Positions 45,220 through 53,887 of a stretch of 64,000 nucleotides of DNA are shown here, in pieces. How positions within the stretch are numbered: position 1 is the stretch's first letter; every line of letters begins with the position of its first letter. The DNA is from Bacteroidia bacterium (lineage in GTDB: Bacteria; Bacteroidota; Bacteroidia; Flavobacteriales; Flavobacteriaceae). The stretch covers positions 153,071-217,070 of the forward strand of contig JAUIBW010000005.1 in the NCBI GenBank assembly GCA_030427585.1, in the 5' to 3' direction. Both the position numbers and the translations under genes were made by a program. The notes under the pieces are model-generated. The model saw only the letters and a program-made list of their open reading frames with translations, was not told the origin of the DNA and did not search any database.

Positions 45220-47562
45220 ATGAAATATCTATCAATTATACTAGCAGCGATACTTTGTTTTTCTTCATGCAAGAAAACCCCTACAGATCCTGTAACCAAG
45301 GACTCTGTACCAAAAACCATTAAAAAAACAGAGTTCACGAAATATGTCAATCCATTTATCGGCACCAGCAAAATGGGACATACATATCCGGGAGCAACAG
45401 CACCATTCGGAATGGTACAGCTAAGCCCACAGACGAATTTTGAAGTAATGTTTAATGAAGACGGTAGTTATAACAGAGAAACCTATGAATATTGTGCTGG
45501 TTATCAACACAGAGATTCTACTATTCTAGGTTTTTCTCACACCAATTTAAGCGGTACGGGACACTCTGATCTAGGAGATTTTTTGGTAATGCCAACAACA
45601 GGGAGTTTAGTACTCGACCCCTTAAAAACTGCTGATGGCTCTAAAGGGTTTTATTCTACGTTCTCTCATGATCAAGAGTATGCTTCACCAGGATACTACA
45701 GAGTAGAATTAAAGGATTATAACATTACCGCAGAGCTTACTGCTACAGAACGTGTAGGGTTTCATCAATATACGTTCCCAGAAACAAAAGATGCACATAT
45801 TATTTTGGACTTAGTTTACAATGTTTACCATCATGATAATAAAAACGTGTGGACATTCTTACGAGTAGAAAATGATTCTTTAGTAACCGGGTATCGCCAA
45901 ACCAAAGGATGGGCAAGAACCAAAAAAGTATTTTTTGCTATGCAGTTCTCTAAGCCTTTTAGTAGTTACGGACACAAAAAGTACGATACTGTAAAATACG
46001 ATGGGTTTTATCGTCGTTTTGAGCAACAGGAAAATTTTCCTGAAATGGCAGGAAAAGACATTCGAGCATATTTTAATTTTGATACAAAAACCAACGAAAA
46101 AATCAATATCAAATTTGCATTATCCTCTGTTAGTACCAACGGAGCATTAAAAAACCTGCGGTCAGAACTACCAGGTTGGGATTTTGAGAAAACGAAACAG
46201 AAAACCGAGAATAAATGGGATAATGAATTATCAAAAATCGAAGTAAAAACGATTACCGAAGCAGACAAAACTACTTTTTATAGTGCTTTATACCACACTA
46301 TGCTTAGCCCAATTATTTATGAAGATGTAGATGGTAGTTATCTTGGATTGGATCAAAATATTCATACTTCTGAAGATTTTACAAACTACTCGATTTTCTC
46401 GTTGTGGGATACATATAGAGCCTTGCATCCTTTGTTTAATATTACACAACCCAGTCGTAATAATGACATGATCAAATCAATGCTTGCGCATCAAGAACAA
46501 AGCGTACATCACATGTTACCAATCTGGAGTCATTATGCTAATGAAAACTGGTGTATGATAGGCTATCATGCAACTTCGGTAATAGCAGATGCTATTGCAA
46601 AAAACGTAGGAGATTTTGATAAAAACAAAGCTCTTTCTGCATCAGTAAGCACTGCCAACGTACCATATTTTGATGGTTTGGGAGATTATATCAAATATCA
46701 ATATGTTCCCGATGACAAAAGCCACTCCTCAGTTTCTAAAACATTAGAATTAGCTTACAATGATTGGTGTATTGCACAGATTGCAAATAGTATAGGAGAT
46801 AAGAACACTACAGATCAATTTCTAAATAGATCAGAGTATTATAACAATGTATATGATCCTAAAATCGGATATATGCGCCCAAAACTATCAAATGGTGAAT
46901 TTAGGAAAGAGTTTGACCCTTTAGATACACACGGGCAAGGGTTTATCGAAGGAAATGCGTGGAATTATGGTTTATATGTACCTCATCAACTAGAAAAAAT
47001 GGTAAAAATGATGGGAGGAAACGAACGATTTAGCCAACATCTGGATTCTTTATTTACTATGAAATTAGAAGACAAGTATATAGAAAAGCACGAAGATATA
47101 ACTCGAGACGGAATTATAGGCAATTATGTACATGGCAATGAACCAGGTCATCATATCCCTTATTTATATAACTGGACAGGGAAACCACATAAAACTCAGG
47201 AACGTGTTCGTATGATTATGGATACTATGTATGGACCTACGGTAGACGGGTTGTGTGGTAATGATGATGCAGGGCAAATGAGTGCATGGTATATATTTAG
47301 TAGTTTAGGATTTTACCCGGTTACCCCAGGATTGTCTAATTATGCAATAGGAAGCCCTCTGGTTAAAGAAGCTATACTACATCTGGAAAACGGAAAAGAT
47401 CTTACAATCATAGCAAAAAACCAAAGTAAAGATAACATCTATGTAAATCAGGTGACTGTAAATGGTAGAGTTCTCAATACTACTACTCTTTCACATAATG
47501 ATATTATAAATGGTGGAGAGATTATTTTTGAAATGCAAAGCACCCCAAAGAGTATAGAATAA
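45220..47562 (+). CDS. GH92 alpha-mannosidase (second copy)
   Basis: This 780-aa lipoprotein has the signal AAILCFSSC. It is a single GH92 domain: YVNPFIGTSKMGHTYPGATA, GFSHTNLSGTGHSDLGDF, LWDTYRALHPL, GNEPGHHIPYLYNWTGKPHK and GLCGNDDAGQMSAWYIFSSL. It lacks the C-terminal CHB_HEX_C/PA14 modules of the 999-aa enzyme and differs in the catalytic surroundings (NDDAGQ versus NDDCGQ). The two probably cut different mannosidic linkages in turn. Confidence 0.93.
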   Translation: MKYLSIILAAILCFSSCKKTPTDPVTKDSVPKTIKKTEFTKYVNPFIGTSKMGHTYPGATAPFGMVQLSPQTNFEVMFNEDGSYNRETYEYCAGYQHRDSTILGFSHTNLSGTGHSDLGDFLVMPTTGSLVLDPLKTADGSKGFYSTFSHDQEYASPGYYRVELKDYNITAELTATERVGFHQYTFPETKDAHIILDLVYNVYHHDNKNVWTFLRVENDSLVTGYRQTKGWARTKKVFFAMQFSKPFSSYGHKKYDTVKYDGFYRRFEQQENFPEMAGKDIRAYFNFDTKTNEKINIKFALSSVSTNGALKNLRSELPGWDFEKTKQKTENKWDNELSKIEVKTITEADKTTFYSALYHTMLSPIIYEDVDGSYLGLDQNIHTSEDFTNYSIFSLWDTYRALHPLFNITQPSRNNDMIKSMLAHQEQSVHHMLPIWSHYANENWCMIGYHATSVIADAIAKNVGDFDKNKALSASVSTANVPYFDGLGDYIKYQYVPDDKSHSSVSKTLELAYNDWCIAQIANSIGDKNTTDQFLNRSEYYNNVYDPKIGYMRPKLSNGEFRKEFDPLDTHGQGFIEGNAWNYGLYVPHQLEKMVKMMGGNERFSQHLDSLFTMKLEDKYIEKHEDITRDGIIGNYVHGNEPGHHIPYLYNWTGKPHKTQERVRMIMDTMYGPTVDGLCGNDDAGQMSAWYIFSSLGFYPVTPGLSNYAIGSPLVKEAILHLENGKDLTIIAKNQSKDNIYVNQVTVNGRVLNTTTLSHNDIINGGEIIFEMQSTPKSIE

Positions 47563-47658
47563 CATTTGCCACTTTTTTTCATAGTATTAATCTATATAGA
47601 TAGATAATTTAATAAGACAATGTGAATACTATACCTTCCTTAATAAAAAAATAAAATA

Positions 47659-47686
47659 GGACCCCAAGGCTTTGACTTGGGGTTTT
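47659..47686 (+). terminator. Terminator after the second GH92 gene
   Basis: ACCCCAAG (47661-47668) pairs with CTTGGGGT (47676-47683), followed by TTTT. The second ROK gene further on must therefore have its own promoter or be reached by read-through. Confidence 0.75.
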
Positions 47687-47809
47687 ACTATGCAATTCAA
47701 TTTAAAGAAAGAATAATTAATAATAATCAAAGCAAAAACTATTTTAAATTGTAATTTTAACGACTAGCTTTTTTTAGTTAGTGTTACTTAAATAGACTAT
47801 ATACAACAA

Positions 47810-48721
47810 ATGATATTAGGAGTAGATATTGGGGGTAATTATATTACTGTAGCCGGAATAGACACCAAAACAAACAAATTATCAGAAACTAATCTAGTTT
47901 CTATTACTGTAGACAATACTGCTGAAGCCGATGAAATATTAGAACGATGGTTATTTGCAATACAGAAAGTTATCGATACTCTTGCAGATGATTCTCTAGA
48001 AGGAATTGGTATTGCTATACCTGGGCCATTTGATTATTATAATGGAATTTTTGCTTTTAAAATGAAACAAAAATATGCATCTCTTTTTTGTACAAATATT
48101 AAAGAAATATTGAAGAAAAAGTTGCAATTATCTGATGATATCCCGATACGGTTTTACAATGATGCCGCTTGTTTTGGTATTGGTGAAGTATGGAAAGGAA
48201 AGCTTAAATCTATCCGAAGAGGATTAGGGATAATATTAGGCGCTGGTTTTGGAGCTTCTTTCCTGTTTCATGGGCTTCCGATCCTTTCTGGAGACGGGAT
48301 TCCTAAAGATGGAGAACTGTATCACATCTCATATAAAGATGGAATTGCAGATGATTATTTTTCTACTCGATGGTTTATCAAAAGATACAAAGAGCTTACA
48401 GATATTACAATTAATAATGTTAAAGAACTTACAGAAGCTTCTTTAGAAAATGATGTTGCAGTACAACAAGTTTTTAATGAGTTTTCAGAAAATCTGGCCG
48501 AATTTTTAAGTCCCTGGTTAAAATCTTACAATGCAGAAGCTATAGTTATCGGAGGTAATATTGCTAAAGCATGGCCCTTTTTTGCTAATGAGCTAGAGAA
48601 TAAAATAAATGCTCAAAATTGTCATGTAAAAATACACAAAAGTGAACTTCAAGAAAAAGCAATATTATTAGGGAGTGCAAGATTAGTTAATGATACTTTC
48701 TATAAAGGGCTTGCTTTTTAA
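47810..48721 (+). CDS. ROK family sugar kinase-like protein (second copy)
   Basis: This 303-aa protein is a close paralog of the protein at 42858. It starts MILGVDIGGNYITVAGIDTK, with IGIAIPGPFDYYNGIF, FYNDAACFGIGEVWKGKLKS and ADDYFSTRWFIKRYKELTDI in the same order. It also lacks the classical ROK zinc motif. It closes the mannoside locus, after a terminator. The glycine-rich phosphate loop reads LGAGFGASF where the first copy has LGTGFGATF, so the two copies may differ in activity or sugar preference. Confidence 0.85.
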   Translation: MILGVDIGGNYITVAGIDTKTNKLSETNLVSITVDNTAEADEILERWLFAIQKVIDTLADDSLEGIGIAIPGPFDYYNGIFAFKMKQKYASLFCTNIKEILKKKLQLSDDIPIRFYNDAACFGIGEVWKGKLKSIRRGLGIILGAGFGASFLFHGLPILSGDGIPKDGELYHISYKDGIADDYFSTRWFIKRYKELTDITINNVKELTEASLENDVAVQQVFNEFSENLAEFLSPWLKSYNAEAIVIGGNIAKAWPFFANELENKINAQNCHVKIHKSELQEKAILLGSARLVNDTFYKGLAF

Positions 48722-48764
48722 TAATATCAAATGTATAACTTTTAGATTGGTATAAAGAATGAGG

Positions 48765-49160
48765 TTATTTGATCACCTTTTTCTTTTTAAACTTCCATTC
48801 TGTAATACCGCCATCTAGATCATAGATTTTGGTAAACCCTGCCTTTTTCATATAGCTGGAACACTTACTACTTCTTCCTCCACGAGCACAATATACAATT
48901 ACAGGTTTTGTTTTATCAATTTTAGAAATTAGATTTTCAAAATTTTCATCTCTATAATCAATATTTATAGCTCCTTCAATATATCCCTGGGCGTACTCCC
49001 CTGGTGTTCTTACATCAATAAGTTGCACTTTCTCCATCTCTAATAGTTCACCCATTTCTTCAACAGTAATTAACTCTACTATAGCATCTTCTTCAACCTG
49101 TTTGCAATTAAGCAATACGGAAGCAATAAAAATGACTATTAAAAATGACTTAATTTTCAT
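48765..49160 (-). CDS. Rhodanese-like lipoprotein
   Basis: This 131-aa protein is read from the ATG at 49158-49160, which gives a lipoprotein signal (SFLIVIFIASVLLNC). A longer frame overlaps the upstream gene and is less likely. The mature part is one rhodanese domain: VQLIDVRTPGEYAQGYIEGA, then the active loop VYCARGGRSSKC with the persulfide Cys. It would carry sulfane sulfur in the periplasm. It lies 11 bp downstream of a cytoplasmic rhodanese gene, so the pair works as an operon. Confidence 0.88.
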   Translation of the reverse strand: MKIKSFLIVIFIASVLLNCKQVEEDAIVELITVEEMGELLEMEKVQLIDVRTPGEYAQGYIEGAINIDYRDENFENLISKIDKTKPVIVYCARGGRSSKCSSYMKKAGFTKIYDLDGGITEWKFKKKKVIK

Positions 49161-49171
49161 AAGGTTGTATA

Positions 49172-49489
49172 CTACTCTTCTACGATTTCGCCTTCCCAAT
49201 TCATAAAACCACCTACCAAATTATATGTAGTTTCGAATCCCATTTGATTCATTAACATGCATGCCTGAGCGCTACGTGCTCCAGAACGGCAGTATACGTA
49301 GTAATTTTTAGTTTTATCCAGCTTTCCTATTTCATCAAGAAAACCTTGTCCCTGACGAATATCCAAATTAAGCATATTAGGTATGTAACCGTCCTCTACT
49401 TCTTCTTCTGTTCTTACATCTAAAATTACTGCATTATTGTCATTTGCGATTTGCTCTTGCCATTCTTCTTGAGTGATATCTTCTGCCAT
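49172..49489 (-). CDS. Single-domain rhodanese (cytoplasmic)
   Basis: This 105-aa protein has no signal peptide. It has a single rhodanese domain: NAVILDVRTEEEVEDGYIPN, the active loop YVYCRSGARSAQAC with the catalytic Cys, and NLVGGFMNWEG at the end, all typical of GlpE/PspE-like proteins. It transfers sulfane sulfur or removes reactive sulfur species. It sits in a row of minus-strand thiol genes with a second rhodanese and two thioredoxin-like proteins. Confidence 0.9.
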   Translation of the reverse strand: MAEDITQEEWQEQIANDNNAVILDVRTEEEVEDGYIPNMLNLDIRQGQGFLDEIGKLDKTKNYYVYCRSGARSAQACMLMNQMGFETTYNLVGGFMNWEGEIVEE

Positions 49490-49607
49490 TATAAAATGTG
49501 TTCTACTAAAATTGGACTTTTGTTTTTTTACTCCTTACAAATATAAAAAGTAGTTCATTAATTGTAATAAAACTACACCTTCAATTTATAAAAAAATCAG
49601 AAAAATA

Positions 49608-50234
49608 TTATGCTTTAATACTACAACCTATAGCTTTTGTAACTTCTACAGGAACCTTTTCTCCATTTAATAGGGCATTCACAGCATCTTCTACATATTT
49701 TTGATCGGCTGCCGATGCATCTTTATAGTTATTATCAATAGCCCCTATATATCGAACGATATTACCTTGACGTGTTTTCTCCAGAACATAGACATGAGGA
49801 GTTTTTGTAGCTCCATACTGAGGGTATATTTTTTGCCCATCATCAAACAAATACGGAAAAGTAAACCCTTTATCATTTGCTCTTATTTTCATATTATCAA
49901 AACTATCATCTGGATAGGCCTTTGGGTTATTAGGATTTATAGCCACAACAGGATACCCTTTTGTTTTAAAAGTAGCATCCAACGCTATAATTCTATCTTC
50001 GTAAGCCACTGAGTACGGACAATGATTACACGTAAAAACCACAATAAATCCTTTGGCATCTTTATAGTCTTCTAAGGACACTAATGAATCATCTACATTT
50101 TTAAGTTTAAAATCTGTAGCAACATCTCCAATCGAATATCCTTTATCAATTTTAGCACCAGATACTTTATCTAATGCAAATGCACTTATTGCTATTACAA
50201 AAGCTACTCCAACCAGAATCTTTAAAGTTTTCAT
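49608..50234 (-). CDS. Exported AhpC/TSA-redoxin-like thioredoxin-fold protein
   Basis: This 208-aa protein has an N-terminal export signal or anchor (LKILVGVAFVIAISAFALDK). A thioredoxin-fold domain follows with the active-site-like VVFTCNHCPYSVAYEDRII (CNHC), VAINPNNPKAYPDDSFDNMK and the cis-Pro segment ATKTPHVYVLE. This is the PRX_like/redoxin group with CxxC after the first strand. It is probably a periplasmic thiol-disulfide protein. It is 39 bp downstream of a TlpA-like gene and likely cotranscribed with it. Confidence 0.88.
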   Translation of the reverse strand: MKTLKILVGVAFVIAISAFALDKVSGAKIDKGYSIGDVATDFKLKNVDDSLVSLEDYKDAKGFIVVFTCNHCPYSVAYEDRIIALDATFKTKGYPVVAINPNNPKAYPDDSFDNMKIRANDKGFTFPYLFDDGQKIYPQYGATKTPHVYVLEKTRQGNIVRYIGAIDNNYKDASAADQKYVEDAVNALLNGEKVPVEVTKAIGCSIKA

Positions 50235-50273
50235 TGGTTTATTTTTTTATTATTCTTTGGTTCACATAGGTGA

Positions 50274-50798
50274 TTACAGTATTTTTTTAAGCTCTTTTTC
50301 TAATTCATTATAGGTAAAAGATCTTTCATAAAAATTACTATTCCCGTCTCTATATATGATGGTTGCCGGAATAGAACCCGACCATTCAGCATTAACTTCA
50401 GGGATCCAGCTATTTGCATCCGGATCATCTAATAATATGACCTTACTTCCTATTTTTTGTTTTTTAACAAAAGGAATTAACTTGCCTTCTACCTGACTAG
50501 GCAAATCCAGACTTACCAAAATCACCTCAACTTTATCCTTGGGATACCTACTGTTGATCAACTCAAAATAAGGCAACTCGGCCACACATGGCTTACACCA
50601 GGTAGCCCAAAAATTAATCACTCTTACTTTTCCATCATTAATATTCAATAATGGCTTAAAGCTTTTAAAATCATACACGGGTATCTCTATGCCTTTACTT
50701 TCGAAAACATCTGTTGCATCAAGAGCCACAGTCTGCTGCTCTCCTTTACAATTAGTAAAAAGCACAATAAATACGGTATATAAAATTAATCTCGACAT
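50274..50798 (-). CDS. TlpA-like thiol-disulfide lipoprotein
   Basis: This 174-aa protein has a lipoprotein signal (YTVFIVLFTNC). The thioredoxin-like domain has the active site NFWATWCKPCVAELPYFELI (WCKPC) and the cis-Pro segment SGSIPATIIY. TlpA/ResA-type proteins keep cysteines of exported proteins or cytochromes reduced. The lipidated Cys anchors it on the periplasmic side of a membrane. It is first in a short redox operon with the redoxin gene downstream. Confidence 0.9.
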   Translation of the reverse strand: MSRLILYTVFIVLFTNCKGEQQTVALDATDVFESKGIEIPVYDFKSFKPLLNINDGKVRVINFWATWCKPCVAELPYFELINSRYPKDKVEVILVSLDLPSQVEGKLIPFVKKQKIGSKVILLDDPDANSWIPEVNAEWSGSIPATIIYRDGNSNFYERSFTYNELEKELKKIL

Positions 50799-51006
50799 TA
50801 TACTAATGTATCAAAACCATTAATTACGTAAAAGAAAATTAACAAGGTTTCTATATTTTATCTAAATATTTTCAGAATTTTTCACAATTGTCTAACTCAA
50901 CAACATTACTTTTCTAAATCACAATAATACTATTAAACCTGATCTCAAAACTTGAATTTAACAAAGAATTAATAACATTTTACAATTTTTGAAACAAAAA
51001 TTAACA

Positions 51007-51039
51007 TACATTTGTATAGACAAATATTGTAGATACAAT
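51007..51039 (+). promoter_or_regulatory. Promoter -7 element and operator of the marR-yceI operon
   Basis: TACATTTG (51007-51014) matches TAnnTTTG. Overlapping and following it are TTGT-ATAG-ACAA (51012-51023) and the perfect inverted repeat ATTGTA-GA-TACAAT (51026-51039), which ends at the start codon. This is a typical place for MarR autorepression. Confidence 0.5.
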
Positions 51040-51509
51040 TGAATATAGAAAAAATCATAAAAACAGAAATCGAACTTCCGCTACCTAAAAAAGTCGTAAT
51101 AAATTTATTATATACGGAGAACTGGATAATGGATAAAATTAATATCGAATTAAAAGCGTTTGATATTTCTCTTCAGCAATTTAATGTACTACGAATCTTA
51201 AAAGGGCAAAAAGACAAGCCAGCCAACCTCTCTACCATACAGGAAAGAATGGTTACCAAAATGAGTAATACAACCCGGTTGGTAGATAAACTTATTAACA
51301 AAAACTATGTAAAACGTGCAATCTGCGAATCTAATCGAAGAAAAGTTGAAATTACTATTACAGAAGAAGGTAAAAAATTTTTGGATAAAGTAAATCCTAT
51401 AATGGATGAATTTGAAAATAGAGTTACTTCAAATTTTTCTACAGAAGATTTAATCCTATTAAATGAATTATTAAATAAACTTCGAAATTCTAACTCACAA
51501 ATAACATAA
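51039..51509 (+). CDS. MarR family transcriptional regulator
   Basis: This 156-aa protein starts with TTG; the N-terminal IEKIIKTEIELPLPKKVV fits the flavobacterial family and no ATG serves it. The winged-helix core has LQQFNVLRILKG, LSTIQERMVTKMSNTTRLVD (recognition helix) and the wing CESNRRKVEITITEEGKKFL. It binds DNA as a dimer and probably represses its own operon through the inverted repeat just before its start. The YceI gene follows 19 bp later. The inducer is unknown. Confidence 0.9.
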   Translation: MNIEKIIKTEIELPLPKKVVINLLYTENWIMDKINIELKAFDISLQQFNVLRILKGQKDKPANLSTIQERMVTKMSNTTRLVDKLINKNYVKRAICESNRRKVEITITEEGKKFLDKVNPIMDEFENRVTSNFSTEDLILLNELLNKLRNSNSQIT

Positions 51510-51528
51510 CTATTAATTTTAAACAATC

Positions 51529-52095
51529 ATGAAAACTAGACTTAAATCATTATTCTTAGCCATTGCAGTAGTGGTAACAACATCTGCTTTTGCTCAAAAA
51601 AAAGAAATCAAAACTTCAGAAAGTACGATTAACTGGACAGGTAAAAAAGTTACAGGATCTCATACAGGAACCCTAAAACTATCAGAAGGGTTTTTAGTAT
51701 TCGATGGCGATAATATTACAGGTGGTGAATTTGTAGTAGATATGACTACACTTGCCGTTACTGATCTTGAAGCTGGAAAAGGAAAAGAAAAACTAGAAGG
51801 GCACTTAAGTTCTGATGATTTCTTTGGAATAGCAAATCACAAAAATGCCAAATTAGTGGTTACAAAAGCCAAAAAAACAGATAAAGGTTATATAGTAGCC
51901 GGAGACCTTACCATCAAAGGAAAAACAAACCCTGTTAGATTTACTCTAGCCGTAAATGGGGATACCGCATCAACAACACTTAAAGTCGATAGAACAAGGT
52001 ATGACATCAAATATGGATCAGGAAGTTTCTTTGATAATCTAGGGGATAAAGCGATCAATGACGAATTCGAATTAGCTGTTAGTTTAAAAATGTAA
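51529..52095 (+). CDS. YceI family periplasmic lipocalin-like protein
   Basis: This 188-aa protein has a signal peptide (SLFLAIAVVVTTSAFAQ). The beta-barrel of the YceI family follows: STINWTGKKVTGSHTGTLKL, GGEFVVDMTTLAVTDL, LEGHLSSDDFFGIANHKNAK, then DLTIKGKTNPVRF and FDNLGDKAINDEFELAV. Members bind polyisoprenoid or amide lipids and are often induced by stress. It is cotranscribed with the MarR gene, a frequent flavobacterial pairing. Confidence 0.92.
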   Translation: MKTRLKSLFLAIAVVVTTSAFAQKKEIKTSESTINWTGKKVTGSHTGTLKLSEGFLVFDGDNITGGEFVVDMTTLAVTDLEAGKGKEKLEGHLSSDDFFGIANHKNAKLVVTKAKKTDKGYIVAGDLTIKGKTNPVRFTLAVNGDTASTTLKVDRTRYDIKYGSGSFFDNLGDKAINDEFELAVSLKM

Positions 52096-52102
52096 TTTTT
52101 TA

Positions 52103-52134
52103 TTGTTCAGAATTATAATTAATTTATATATTTG
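52103..52134 (+). promoter_or_regulatory. Promoter of the trp operon
   Basis: TTG (52103-52105), 21 nt, then TATATTTG (52127-52134) matches the Bacteroidota consensus TTG-N17-23-TAnnTTTG. The start would fall near 52141, about ten bases before the leader peptide. Confidence 0.65.
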
Positions 52135-52150
52135 ACCCAATACATAAAAA

Positions 52151-52213
52151 ATGAAAACAATCTTAACAAATAATTGGTGGTGGTTATCTCAAAACGAAAA
52201 CGTCGTGAGATAG
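52151..52213 (+). CDS. trpL: trp operon leader peptide (three consecutive Trp codons)
   Basis: The 20-codon ORF begins MKTILTNNWWWLSQ and ends at TAG 52211-52213. Three adjacent TGG codons followed by a terminator just before trpE are the hallmark of ribosome-mediated attenuation. When Trp-tRNA is scarce the ribosome stalls on the Trp codons and the terminator at 52245 is avoided. It was recognised by position and codon content; its sequence is not conserved with enteric TrpL. Confidence 0.85.
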   Translation: MKTILTNNWWWLSQNENVVR

Positions 52214-52244
52214 CTTCTATCATTGTGTTAAGTAAACATATCAA

Positions 52245-52276
52245 AGGCTTGTCGAATCACGACAAGCCTTTTTTTT
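52245..52276 (+). terminator. trp attenuator
   Basis: AGGCTTGTCG (52245-52254) pairs perfectly with CGACAAGCCT (52260-52269) around AATCA, followed by seven T. GTCGTG at 52202-52207, inside the leader ORF, is complementary to CACGAC at 52258-52263 and could form a competing stem. Confidence 0.85.
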
Positions 52277-52318
52277 GTTCCCTAAACAAGGATTGTAATT
52301 AAAAATTAAAAACGCAAA

Positions 52319-53716
52319 ATGACTTATAAATTAACCACACATTTCAAACAAATCCTGGCAGACACCTTTACTCCGGTAAGTGTTTATCTAAAAATTAGAG
52401 ATCGTTTTCCTAATAGCCTATTACTAGAAAACAATGACTATAGAGGTAGCGAAAATAGCTTTTCTTATATCTGCTGTAACCCAATCGCTAATATCAAAGT
52501 AGAAAACGAAACTATTTACCAGTCCTTTCCCGATAAGAATATTGAAGAAACATCCATCACAGACGATACTAATATTGCTGAGGTTGTTGAGCAATTTGGT
52601 AAAAAATTTGTAACCTCAAAAAGCGAGTTTAAATTCATTAATAATGGCCTTTTTGGTTATATCTCTTATGATGCGGTTCGATATTTTGAAGACATTTCTA
52701 TTTCTAAAAAAGAAGATGGTTTACATATACCCGACATACAATATACGGTATATCAAAATATTATTGCCATTAGTAATTTTACTAATGAAGCCTATATTTT
52801 TGCACACTGCTATCAATCAGAAAGTAATATTGCCGAAATAGAGTCTTTACTTAAAGTCAAAAATTTTGCCTCTTATAACTTTGAGACAGTAGGTGATACA
52901 ACCTCTAATCTTAACGACGAACAATATAAAGAGCATGTTTCCCTTGCCAAAAAACATTGTCATCGTGGGGATGTATTTCAATTAGTGCTATCCAAGCGTT
53001 TTTCACAAAAATTTAAAGGAGACGAATTTAATGTCTACAGAGCATTACGCAGCGTTAATCCTTCGCCCTACCTCTTTTACTTTGATTATGGTGATTTTAA
53101 AATATTTGGTAGTTCTCCCGAAGCACAACTCGTCGTAAAAGATGATATTGCAGAGATTCACCCCATTGCGGGAACTTTTAAACGTACAGGTAATGATGAG
53201 CAAGATGCCGAATTAGCAAAAAAACTATCTGTAGATGAAAAAGAAAATGCAGAACATGTGATGCTAGTAGATCTGGCACGTAATGATCTAAGTAGAAACG
53301 GAAACCATGTTACTGTAGAAACCTATAGAGAAGTACAGTTTTATTCTCATGTCATCCATTTGGTTAGTAAGGTTACCAGTAAAAAACACAAAGACACCAC
53401 TACTATGCAAATAGTAGGAGATACTTTCCCGGCAGGTACGCTAAGTGGTGCACCAAAACACATGGCCATGCAACTTATCGAAAAATATGAAAACGTAAAT
53501 CGAGATTTCTATGGGGGAGCCATTGGCTTTATGGATTTTTCAGGAAACTTTAATCATGCTATCATGATTCGTACATTTCTAAGTAAAAATCACAAATTAC
53601 ATTGGCAAGCAGGGGCTGGACTCGTTAGTGAATCAAATGAGGAAAATGAATTACAAGAAGTATACAATAAACTAGGCGCATTAACAAAAGCATTAAAAAT
53701 AGCAGAAGAAATATAA
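52319..53716 (+). CDS. trpE: Anthranilate synthase component I
   Basis: This 465-aa protein makes anthranilate from chorismate with glutamine-derived ammonia delivered by TrpG. The N-terminal domain carries the tryptophan-binding strand region (LLLENNDYRGSENSFSYICC). The chorismate-binding domain has GDVFQLVLSKRFSQKF, IHPIAGTFKRTG, DLARNDLSRN, TFPAGTLSGAPKHMAMQLIE and WQAGAGLVSESNEENE. The start is 43 bp after the attenuator T run. Its length is slightly below that of enteric TrpE, as usual for Bacteroidota. It is the first enzyme gene of the operon. Confidence 0.95.
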   Translation: MTYKLTTHFKQILADTFTPVSVYLKIRDRFPNSLLLENNDYRGSENSFSYICCNPIANIKVENETIYQSFPDKNIEETSITDDTNIAEVVEQFGKKFVTSKSEFKFINNGLFGYISYDAVRYFEDISISKKEDGLHIPDIQYTVYQNIIAISNFTNEAYIFAHCYQSESNIAEIESLLKVKNFASYNFETVGDTTSNLNDEQYKEHVSLAKKHCHRGDVFQLVLSKRFSQKFKGDEFNVYRALRSVNPSPYLFYFDYGDFKIFGSSPEAQLVVKDDIAEIHPIAGTFKRTGNDEQDAELAKKLSVDEKENAEHVMLVDLARNDLSRNGNHVTVETYREVQFYSHVIHLVSKVTSKKHKDTTTMQIVGDTFPAGTLSGAPKHMAMQLIEKYENVNRDFYGGAIGFMDFSGNFNHAIMIRTFLSKNHKLHWQAGAGLVSESNEENELQEVYNKLGALTKALKIAEEI

Positions 53717-53790
53717 GGGTGTTCCCCCAATTACTTGGGGTCGGGCTATTCGCGCTACAAGGTAGCCAGCTGCTATCCCTAACACAAAAA
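53717..53790. repeat. Intergenic repeat-like sequence between trpE and trpG
   Basis: CCCCAA-TTAC-TTGGGG (53725-53740) is a perfect hairpin, followed by G+C-richer sequence (TCGGGCTATTCGCGCTACAA). This resembles, from memory, intergenic repeats common in flavobacterial genomes. Copy number cannot be checked here. Confidence 0.4.
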
Positions 53791-53887
53791 AATGGTATAA
53801 AGTACAGAAGTCAGGTGTTAGAAGCCAGATGTAAATTAAAACTTTGCTTCTTTACTTCTATAAAACTTTGAAATTAAAAAAAGAACA

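Noticed and set aside
49161..49199. Upstream extension of the rhodanese lipoprotein
   Set aside because: It overlaps the preceding gene and places basic residues before the lipoprotein signal; ATG at 49160 is preferred.
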